This document shows positions 16,655 to 23,549 of a stretch of 64,000 nt of DNA, piece after piece. The position numbers and the translations under genes were made by a program. The notes under the pieces are model-generated. The model did no database searches and was not told the DNA's origin. It worked only from the letters and a program-made list of their open reading frames with translations. Numbering within the stretch: position 1 is the first letter of the stretch; each line of letters opens with the position of its first letter. The stretch comes from Gemmatimonadaceae bacterium (GTDB lineage: Bacteria > Gemmatimonadota > Gemmatimonadetes > Gemmatimonadales > Gemmatimonadaceae): NCBI GenBank assembly GCA_020846935.1, contig JADLCY010000001.1:496001-560000 (forward strand), given 5' to 3'.

Positions 16655-18766
16655 TCACTCCGCCAGTTCCTCGTCCTTCTTGTTCCTGGCGGCGTCCGCG
16701 ATGACGCGCTGGGCGGCGTCGCCTGGCATCTGTTCATACGCGTGGAACTTCCGGGCATAGCTCCCGTAGCCGTGTGTAATCGAGTTCAGCTCGGTGGCGT
16801 ACAGATGCAGCTCGGCCTGTGGAACGATCGCCTTCACGACCGCTCCGGTGCCGTCGCCCTGGGAGTCCGTGCCCATGATCCGGCCACGGCGCTGGTTGAG
16901 GTCCCCCATCACGTCGCCCATGTACGCATCCGGTACGCGGATCTCGACTTCGTCGAGCGGTTCGAGCAACACGGGCTTGCATTTCGGTGACACCGTCCGA
17001 AACGCGAGGATTCCGGCCATCTTGAACGACATTTCGTTCGAATCGACGGAGTGGTACGACCCATCGAACAGCTCGACCTCGAAGTCCACCAGCGGATAGC
17101 CGGCGAGAATGCCGCGCGCCGAGGCTTCCTGGATTCCCTTGTCCACGGCCGGGCGGAAGTTGGAGGGAATCACGCCGCCCACGATCCGGTCGACAAAGTG
17201 GTAGCCGGCTCCTCGTGGCCGCGGCGCCATGCGGATCCAGCAGTCGCCAAACTGCCCTCGGCCGCCCGACTGCTTCTTGTGCCGCCCCTGCCCCTCACCC
17301 TTGCCCACGAGGGTCTCGCGGTAGGGAATGCGTGGCTTGGTCAGCTCGCCCGTGACGTTGTACTTCCGCTTGAGCTTGGCCATGGTGACTTCGAGATGTC
17401 GTTCGCCGATGCCCGAGATGATCGTCTCGTGCGTTTCGGCGTTGTAGTGCGTCTCGAAGGTGGGATCCTCGTCGTGCAGCCGATGGAGTCCGGGCTGGAG
17501 CTTCTCCTCGTCATTGCGCGACGAGGCGTGCACCGCGAACGCGACCACTGGCTCCGGAAACGGAATCTGCGGCAATCGCACCGGGTGCTCTTTCGTGGAG
17601 AGCGTGTCGTTGGTGTGCGTGTTCTTGAGCTTGGCGACGCACCCGATGTCGCCGGCCCGGAGCACCGGCACCTCGTGGCGATCCTTGCCCTGCGCGACGC
17701 AAAGGTGTCCCATCTTCTCGACGACGTCGCGCGTCGCGTTGAAGAACTCCTGCCCGTTGGTCACACTCCCTGAGAAGATGCGGAAGTACGAGACCTCGCC
17801 CACGTGGGGCTCCGAGTGCGTCTTGAACACCAGCGCCGCAAACGGGTTGGTATCGATCGCGTGGATCTCGACCGTATGATCACCCTCTGCGCCCTTGAAC
17901 GCATGGATCTCCTCCATGTCGTACGCCGAGGGCATCAGCTGCACCAGCTCGGTGAGGAGGGCGTGCACGCCGATCACGTGCTCGGCGGAGACGGCGAAGA
18001 GCGGGTAGAGGTCCATGCGCTTCATGGCCTCCTTCATTCCGTGGATCGCCTCGTCTCGCCCAATCTCCGCGCCCTCGAGGTAGCGCTCGAGCATGGTGTC
18101 GTCGGTGGCCGAGATCGCTTCGATCATCTCCTGGTAGTACCGGTCGAACGTCGCCTGCTCTTCGGCGGGAATGTCGGACTCGGTGTAGTCGCCGGTCTTT
18201 GACCCGGACTTGTAGAGATAGGCCCGGCGGGAGAAGAGGTTCATCACACCGCGGAACGTGGGTCCAGCCCCGATGGGAATCTCCACGGGAACGACCTTGC
18301 CGGTCAGCTTCTCCTTGATCTGCTGGTAGACGCGATCGAAATCCGCGTGCTCCTTGTCCATCATCGAGACGACGAACAGCACTGGATCCTGTCTGGCGCT
18401 GGCCTCACGGAACATCTTGATCGTGCCGACTTCTACGCCGGAGGCCGCGCTCACGACGCAGACCACGCCATCGGCCGCCGCGACCCCGGCGATCGCATCG
18501 CCCTGGAAGTCGAGATACCCCGGGACGTCGATCAGGTTGACCTTCGTGTCCATCCACTCGGCGAACGCGCAGCCCAGTTCGATGGAGTACCCGCGTTCGA
18601 TTTCCTCGGGCGTGTGATCGGTCAGCGTAGTTCCGTCCTTGATGTGGCCGTGGCGCTTGCTTGAGCCGGACACGAACGCGAGGGCATCGACCAGCGTGGT
18701 CTTGCCGCTCGCGCCGTGTCCGACCACCGCCACGTTTCGAATGTCATTCGCGTGATACTCCCGCAT
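16655..18766 (-). CDS. Elongation factor G-like translational GTPase (EF-G paralogue)
   Basis: A 703-residue protein with EF-G domain order: G domain, domain II, then III-V (the latter with GGVIPSNFRPAVDKGIQEA near 520). The start at 18766 (MREYHANDIRN) places the P-loop GHGASGKTT at residues 16-24. Switch I reads ERGYSIELG instead of ERGITI. Switch II reads DVPGY where EF-G has DTPGH, so the catalytic histidine is tyrosine. The NKxD motif is replaced by SMMD. These changes are typical of the EF-G-like paralogue group rather than housekeeping FusA. No rpsL/rpsG/tuf genes are nearby. Role: probably accessory or stress translation, unproven. Confidence 0.9.
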   Translation of the reverse strand: MREYHANDIRNVAVVGHGASGKTTLVDALAFVSGSSKRHGHIKDGTTLTDHTPEEIERGYSIELGCAFAEWMDTKVNLIDVPGYLDFQGDAIAGVAAADGVVCVVSAASGVEVGTIKMFREASARQDPVLFVVSMMDKEHADFDRVYQQIKEKLTGKVVPVEIPIGAGPTFRGVMNLFSRRAYLYKSGSKTGDYTESDIPAEEQATFDRYYQEMIEAISATDDTMLERYLEGAEIGRDEAIHGMKEAMKRMDLYPLFAVSAEHVIGVHALLTELVQLMPSAYDMEEIHAFKGAEGDHTVEIHAIDTNPFAALVFKTHSEPHVGEVSYFRIFSGSVTNGQEFFNATRDVVEKMGHLCVAQGKDRHEVPVLRAGDIGCVAKLKNTHTNDTLSTKEHPVRLPQIPFPEPVVAFAVHASSRNDEEKLQPGLHRLHDEDPTFETHYNAETHETIISGIGERHLEVTMAKLKRKYNVTGELTKPRIPYRETLVGKGEGQGRHKKQSGGRGQFGDCWIRMAPRPRGAGYHFVDRIVGGVIPSNFRPAVDKGIQEASARGILAGYPLVDFEVELFDGSYHSVDSNEMSFKMAGILAFRTVSPKCKPVLLEPLDEVEIRVPDAYMGDVMGDLNQRRGRIMGTDSQGDGTGAVVKAIVPQAELHLYATELNSITHGYGSYARKFHAYEQMPGDAAQRVIADAARNKKDEELAE

Positions 18767-19072
18767 GCGTCGAGTCTCCGTGTTGGGCGTCCTTCCCTCG
18801 TGACGCTGTGCGGCGATCGCCAAGGAAGCAAGGGGAACAGGTGGCCGAGGACGGGTCGCGGAGAACCGCCATGGTCACGCGGTGCCGGTTGGCGATCGAC
18901 CGCCAACCCTCCAGCCACCACTCCATCCGACGGCCAGTCCATCGGGCCGCGCGTCCACCAGGCATCCGATCGACCGCGCATCGCGTTGGCATCCGAAGCC
19001 GGGGTGCCCACGAGGGTGCGTCGCGTGGGCATTCTCCCTGACGAGGCCAACCCACGCCGCCTCCCGAAACAC
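18767..19072. other. Intergenic region upstream of the EF-G-like gene
   Basis: 306 bases with no convincing gene. It must hold the promoter of the minus-strand EF-G-like gene. I see no clear -10/-35 pair on the minus strand and no conserved RNA fold. Confidence 0.4.
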
Positions 19073-19100
19073 TGAGGGCACCCCTTTCGGAGTGCCCTCA
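19073..19100 (-). terminator. Inverted repeat, likely terminator of the 19137-19676 gene
   Basis: TGAGGGCAC pairs with GTGCCCTCA, extendable by two more pairs across one mismatch. It lies 36 bp beyond the stop of the minus-strand gene at 19137. The T tract is weak (GTGTTTCGG), so efficiency is uncertain. Confidence 0.55.
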
Positions 19101-19136
19101 GCGCTTGACGATTGATCTGACAAGTCAGAATCGGAA

Positions 19137-19676
19137 TCAGTCTCCTTCGGTGTCGACACCGATGCCATCGGCCGACCGATAGCTGTCGAGGAGCGCGTCG
19201 TAGGACGCCCCCCCGGCGACCAGCACGGCGCTGGAGGTGAGGGTGAAGCTGATGGCGCGGCGCGTCCCTTCCGGCCAGTCCGGCATGGACAGTCCCGCCA
19301 CCAGGCGGCGAATCGAAGGCCCACACTCCGTGAGGAGGTGCGCCGCCGTCTCGGTCAGCACTTCGGAGGGAATGACCAGATCGCGCGTGACGAGCCCCCC
19401 CGTCGTTTCATCACGCCAGGCCGCGTCGCCCACCGCACCGCGCTCCGGCCAGAGCGCGACGTGTCGGATCGTCTCCGAACGTTCCGACGGCTCACGCCGA
19501 GCCTCCACCGCAGCCGCCAACGCGAGGGCCAGCAGCTCAGCCGTGGGATCGCCATACAGCGTCACCACGTCGCGCGACGGGCGCTCGGAGTTCAGCGGCG
19601 ACGGCACGGAGTTCACGTGCGCGAGCACCGTCGAGTGTTCGGGGCGTTCCTCGAGCATCACGAGAACGTCCATCAC
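19137..19676 (-). CDS. Hypothetical protein, 179 aa
   Basis: A soluble acidic protein with no signal peptide or membrane helix. The start at 19676 reads MMDVLVMLEERPEHSTVLAH; the second ATG at 19673 is an equal choice. The sequence is rich in E, A, L and T and ends DGIGVDTEGD. I do not recognise the family. Codon third positions are GC-rich as in neighbouring real genes, and an inverted repeat follows the stop. It stands alone between the EF-G-like gene and a divergent response regulator, with no operon partner. Confidence 0.6.
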   Translation of the reverse strand: MMDVLVMLEERPEHSTVLAHVNSVPSPLNSERPSRDVVTLYGDPTAELLALALAAAVEARREPSERSETIRHVALWPERGAVGDAAWRDETTGGLVTRDLVIPSEVLTETAAHLLTECGPSIRRLVAGLSMPDWPEGTRRAISFTLTSSAVLVAGGASYDALLDSYRSADGIGVDTEGD

Positions 19677-20126
19677 CCCTCCTCTCGGAAAGCCGGCCTG
19701 GCGCCGCCCTGTGCGCCGCCTTCACCGGGTGTACTTACTGGCAAGACCCCGCCAGTTGCCATTCGGACACTTCACCAGCAAGCGTCGTTCCGCCGCCCAC
19801 GACAACCTCACCAACTCTTCATGCGGCTCCTTCAGCAACGACACGACGCCACCCGTGATCCCCGGACGCGGGACAAAGTGTCCCGCGGCACCACGACCGA
19901 CGTGGGAGCTGCCGGCCATCTGCCGTCGCGCGTCAGGAGGGGCTTGGTGCTCCAGCCGCTGATGGCCAAGCCGGTAGCTGGCGGCGCTGCGCCCAATGCG
20001 CGGTCGGCGGCCTTCGGCCCGTAGCGCAGGTCCGACCACCGCGCGCCGACGCGCGGGCCGTCGCGATCGGATCGGGGCGCGGTGGTGAGCGCACGGCACC
20101 GTTTCAATCGCATTGCGTTGCTACGC
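19677..20126. other. Gene-poor stretch with a short perfect palindrome
   Basis: 450 bases with no gene that I can support. A 65-codon frame on the minus strand (19722-19919) has weaker third-position GC than true genes. At 19868-19886 an 8-bp perfect inverted repeat with a 3-nt centre (GCGGGACA / TGTCCCGC) could be an operator or a stem; no function is assigned. Confidence 0.35.
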
Positions 20127-20156
20127 TTGCCACAGGGTTGCGCGCGCCAATATTCA
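20127..20156 (+). promoter_or_regulatory. Candidate promoter of the OmpR-type regulator
   Basis: TTGCCA (20127-20132), an 18-bp spacer and TATTCA (20151-20156), ending 36 bp before the ATG at 20193. The -10 is imperfect; this is a weak sequence-only prediction. Confidence 0.3.
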
Positions 20157-20192
20157 GAGCGGCGTCGCCTTCCCCCCTTTGACTGCTTGTGA

Positions 20193-20888
20193 ATGGAGAC
20201 AGATCGCCAGAGCCGCATCCTCGTCGTGGAAGACCGGCGTGAGGTACTTGACGTCCTTGAGCGGACGCTCACGGACCAGGGTTACGACGTGGTCACCGCG
20301 ACGGATGGCGAAACGGCCATGGTCGTGGCGCTCGACCTCAGCCCTGACCTTCTCATTCTCGACGTCGGGCTACCCAGGAAGAGCGGACTTGAGGTTGCGC
20401 GCGAGCTGCGCGCACGTGGCTTCTACGCCCCCGTCCTGATGTTGACTGCGCTCGACACCATCACCGACAAGGTGTCGGGGCTGGACGCGGGCGCCGACGA
20501 CTACATCGCCAAGCCCTTCGACTTCGAGGAACTCCTCGCGCGTGTGCGGGCGCTCCTCCGCCGTGCGGCCCTCAAGGCCGAGGCTGCTCTGCTTCGCGTG
20601 GCGAACCTCTCCGTGAATCCGCTGAGCCGCGAGGTGAAACGCGGCGAACGCGTCATTTCACTCACGCAAAAGGAATACGCGCTGCTCGAGTACCTCGTGC
20701 GTCACGCCGGCCGCGCGATGTCACGAGAGCAGATCTCGAAGAATGTCTGGAAACAGGACCTCGACCCGACCACCAACATCGTCGACGTCTACATCAACTA
20801 CCTGCGCAAGAAGGTGGACCAGGAATCAGAACCAGCCCTGGTCCAAACAGTGCGTGGGGTCGGGTACATGATCAAACCGGACGCCTGA
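20193..20888 (+). CDS. OmpR/PhoB-type response regulator
   Basis: A 231-residue two-domain regulator. The receiver domain (about 1-120) has the acidic pocket in VVEDR (E13, D14), the phosphoacceptor D57 in LLILDVGLP, T85 and K107 (AKPFDFEELL). The C-terminal winged helix (about 130-230) has LTQKEYALLEYL, NIVDVYINYLRKKVD and the final VRGVGYMI typical of OmpR DNA-binding domains. No sensor kinase gene is adjacent, so it is an orphan regulator here. The last seven codons with the stop are partly duplicated just downstream. Confidence 0.95.
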   Translation: METDRQSRILVVEDRREVLDVLERTLTDQGYDVVTATDGETAMVVALDLSPDLLILDVGLPRKSGLEVARELRARGFYAPVLMLTALDTITDKVSGLDAGADDYIAKPFDFEELLARVRALLRRAALKAEAALLRVANLSVNPLSREVKRGERVISLTQKEYALLEYLVRHAGRAMSREQISKNVWKQDLDPTTNIVDVYINYLRKKVDQESEPALVQTVRGVGYMIKPDA

Positions 20889-20911
20889 ACGACCAAACAG
20901 GACGCCTGAAC
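20871..20911 (+). repeat. 21-bp tandem duplication over the regulator stop codon
   Basis: The 20 bases at 20871-20890 recur at 20892-20911 with two mismatches and an offset of 21 bp (seven codons), including the TGA stop. The second copy keeps frame with the first. Confidence 0.75.
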
Positions 20912-21122
20912 CGCCGATCGAGCCCGGCCATTCGACGGGCTTCTGGCGCGTCCCGTCGGCCTGACGCAGTTCTCGCACCTGTACACCGGCAAGTCGATGG
21001 ACGGGCTGCGCGCACGCGAGCTGCTCGAGGTCACGCAGCCGGAGCGCGCGCTCGTCTGTTTCACCGCCGTCGACGAAACCGCACGCAGATCGCGCGGGCG
21101 CGTGTACTCGCATCACGCGTGA
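20910..21122 (+). pseudogene. Coding-like remnant without a start codon
   Basis: In the same frame as the response regulator and just after its duplicated stop, an open stretch of 70 codons runs to TGA at 21120-21122. From about 20937 its third positions are almost all G or C, as in real genes of this window. The translation includes GLTQFSHLYTGKSMDGLRAR and LEVTQPERALVCFTAVDET. No ATG or GTG with a ribosome site lies at its head. It looks like the 3' part of a gene whose 5' part was lost. I cannot name the family. Confidence 0.4.
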
Positions 21123-21224
21123 AATGCATCAGGGAGGCCAGGCCTGCTGCAGGCGCCGGGTGGTCGCCGACCAATGGAGCGACCTCCAGAGCTTGCCCAG
21201 GCGCGGTCCGGGACGGGAGCGAAC

Positions 21225-21327
21225 GTTGGCTCAGGCCACCCCGAGTGGTGACCCAGGCCGGGGCGTACCTGGGCGGCCGAGAGGTCCGCAAGCTGACAGT
21301 TGGCTCAGGCCCCTGCGAGTGGTGACC
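21225..21327 (+). repeat. Imperfect 29-bp direct repeat pair
   Basis: The 29 bases at 21225-21253 recur at 21299-21327 with 26 identical positions, 74 bp apart, in the noncoding gap between a gene remnant and the response regulator on the minus strand. Both begin GTTGGCTCAGGCC and end GAGTGGTGACC. Origin unknown. Confidence 0.7.
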
Positions 21328-21328
21328 G

Positions 21329-22126
21329 CTACCCGGCCTGCGCCCGCGCCGAATCGCCTTCGGCAACCTGCAACAGGGTGCGCTCGAGCTCCTCGGCCAG
21401 CTGGCCGGGATCCTGATGCCGGCGCATCGAACCCTGGAAGTGGCTCGCGACATCTGTCGGAACCTCGTCGTCGCTCATCAGCCAGAGGCGAGGCGGCGGG
21501 GCCTGAAGTGTCGCGGCCAGCTTGCCGATCAGGCCGGCGAGCTGGACCTCCCCGATCAACGGAAGCCCGCGCGCGACGGCGACCACGACGGGGCGCGGAT
21601 CGGTTTCCTTGTAGAGCTTGAGGGCTGTGGCCGCCGACGGCGCGTCGATGACCGTGCAGGTGGCTTCGAGCAGGGGACGCACGCGGTCCCGGAAGTCGGC
21701 GTCCGGGTCGACCAGGAGGACGATCGGACGGCCTGCGGCTGCCTGCCGCCGGCGCCAGCCGCCGTGTTGACTGATGACCCGGCGAAAGCGTTCCTGCGCC
21801 TCCGTGGCCCGGATGGGCTTGGCCACGAAGTCCTGGATGCCTAACGCGACAAGAGAGATGACCTCTTCCTTTGCCCGGACGGCCGACATGCAGACGATCG
21901 GCAGGCCGCGATGTGCCGCCGATGCCCGCAGGGCCTCCACGACGGCGCGGCCGTCGAGCCCCGGCATCTGGATGTCCGTGAACAGGAAGTCGGGATCCTC
22001 CGACTCGATGAGACTCAACGCCTCGATGCCGTCGTTGGCCTCGATGATCTCGTCCGCCAGGTGCCTGAGGATACGCTTGAGGAGGTCGCGGGTGACCAGG
22101 TCATCCTCGGCGATCAGGATCTTCAT
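21329..22126 (-). CDS. Response regulator with a second, degenerate receiver
   Basis: A 265-residue protein from the ATG at 22126 (MKILIAEDD). Receiver 1 (residues 1-120) is complete: E7, D8, D9, phosphoacceptor D51 in FLFTDIQMPG, S81, K103 in VAKP. A second receiver-like half (about 133-250) opens with IVLLVDPDADF, but its beta-3 end reads VVVAVARGLP, with alanine where the phosphorylated aspartate should be. There is no output domain. It follows the CheA-like kinase gene on the same strand (154 bp gap) and is probably its partner. Upstream in-frame ATG near 22165 is an alternative start. Confidence 0.88.
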   Translation of the reverse strand: MKILIAEDDLVTRDLLKRILRHLADEIIEANDGIEALSLIESEDPDFLFTDIQMPGLDGRAVVEALRASAAHRGLPIVCMSAVRAKEEVISLVALGIQDFVAKPIRATEAQERFRRVISQHGGWRRRQAAAGRPIVLLVDPDADFRDRVRPLLEATCTVIDAPSAATALKLYKETDPRPVVVAVARGLPLIGEVQLAGLIGKLAATLQAPPPRLWLMSDDEVPTDVASHFQGSMRRHQDPGQLAEELERTLLQVAEGDSARAQAG

Positions 22127-22280
22127 CGGAACGGGCGTGTTGCGGTCGTGGGGAGCGCTCGGCATTTCGGAGTATCGGCAGGCAGGGTCGACCACGTTAG
22201 CGATCGCTCACAGGTACCGGCGCGGCACGGCGTGCTCCTGGCCTACGTGCCCCGGCAACCCGTTCGACGGGCGTGATACG

Positions 22281-23411
22281 TCACAGCTCGGTGACCAGGG
22301 CGGTTCGCTGGGTCAAAGGCAGCCGCAGCCGCACCCGGCTTCCCCGGCCCGGCGCGGATGCGAGGGACACGGTGCCATTGAGGGCTTCGATGGACCGTTT
22401 GACCACATCCATGCCGACGCCGCGTCCGCTCAGGTCGCTCACTTCGGTCACGGTCGAGAACCCCGGAGCAAAAATGATCTGGTGAATCGCGTCGTCATCG
22501 AGCGCGTCGTTCCCGCCGATCAGGTTCCGCTCGATCGCCCGCTCGCGAATGCGCGCCGTGTTGAGGCCGCGGCCGTCGTCGTCGATCTGGATGACGACGC
22601 CGTCGCCTTCGTGGAACACCCGGAGTGTCACGGTGCCGGTGGCGTCCTTGCCGGCGGAGAGCCGCTCGGCCGGCGTCTCGAGACCATGGTCCACGGCGTT
22701 TCGCACCAGGTGCGTGAGCGGGTCGCCAATGCGTTCGATCGTTCCCGCGTCGAGTTCCGTCTCTTCGCCGATCAGTTCGAGGCGCACCTGCTTTCCGAGC
22801 TTTGTGGCCGCGTCGCGCACCAGGCGCGGAAAGCGATGGAACACCGCGGCCACCGGCAGCAGGCGCACCGACCTCACGCGGTCCTGAAGCTCGCGCGTGC
22901 ATCGATCGAGCGAAGTCAGTGCATCGCGAAGCTCCGACGAGCGCGCGCTGTCACCGCCACCAACCAGCCGACTGACCAGCGCCTGCGTGATCGTCACGTC
23001 GCCGACGAGCGCGACGATCTCGTCGAGCTTCTCGGTCGATACGCGGATCGTCGCAGACTCCTGCGGCGTCGCCCCTTCGGTTCGGCTCGCCGAGAGCAGG
23101 TCGCGGAGCGTGCCGTTGGCGCGGTGGAGCATTTGCGTCACTTCGGACGTCGGTTGTACCGCACCGCTTCGCACCCGATCGAGCACGCTCTCGAACTCGT
23201 GCGTGAACGTCGCGATTTCACCAAACCCCAGCGTGGCGGCGAGACCTTTCACCGAATGAACGGCCCTGAAGACGGCGTTGAGCGTTTCCGCATCGGTCGC
23301 GCCTGCTTCGACGTGCCTGAGGCCGGCCTCCACTGCGGCGACATGTTCCGTCGCCTCCTCAAAGAAGGCCTCGTGGAACTCCTGCAGTGCTGGGACGGAC
23401 TGGACGCGCAT
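22281..23411 (-). CDS. Short CheA-like histidine kinase without CheW-type domain
   Basis: A 376-residue protein from the ATG at 23411. An Hpt domain holds the phosphorylated histidine H52 in AVHSVKGLAATLGF. A dimerisation region follows (about 118-180). The HATPase_c domain has the N-box HLVRNAVDHGLE, the G1 box IDDDGRGL, and the G2 region DLSGRGVGMDVVKRSI. It stops right after LRLPLT, so the C-terminal CheW-like receptor-coupling domain and the P2 docking domain of CheA are missing. It pairs with the two-receiver regulator downstream. With no chemoreceptor or CheW visible, a non-chemotactic signalling role is likely. Confidence 0.9.
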   Translation of the reverse strand: MRVQSVPALQEFHEAFFEEATEHVAAVEAGLRHVEAGATDAETLNAVFRAVHSVKGLAATLGFGEIATFTHEFESVLDRVRSGAVQPTSEVTQMLHRANGTLRDLLSASRTEGATPQESATIRVSTEKLDEIVALVGDVTITQALVSRLVGGGDSARSSELRDALTSLDRCTRELQDRVRSVRLLPVAAVFHRFPRLVRDAATKLGKQVRLELIGEETELDAGTIERIGDPLTHLVRNAVDHGLETPAERLSAGKDATGTVTLRVFHEGDGVVIQIDDDGRGLNTARIRERAIERNLIGGNDALDDDAIHQIIFAPGFSTVTEVSDLSGRGVGMDVVKRSIEALNGTVSLASAPGRGSRVRLRLPLTQRTALVTEL

Positions 23412-23549
23412 GACGACCGCGGGGACGAGCGAGTGAAGGGTGACCGTACACAGTTTCGGTTGCCCTGGGGTCAGGCTTGAATGGGGGCGGGCGTTAACGG
23501 GCCGCGCCTGAGCCACGTCCAATCCACCGCGTTCAGCCTCCGGTGCCCC

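Noticed and set aside
19722-19919. A 65-codon minus-strand frame upstream of the 19137-19676 gene.
   Set aside because: Third-position GC is lower than in true genes here, there is no ribosome site and no recognisable motif; left as undecided noise.
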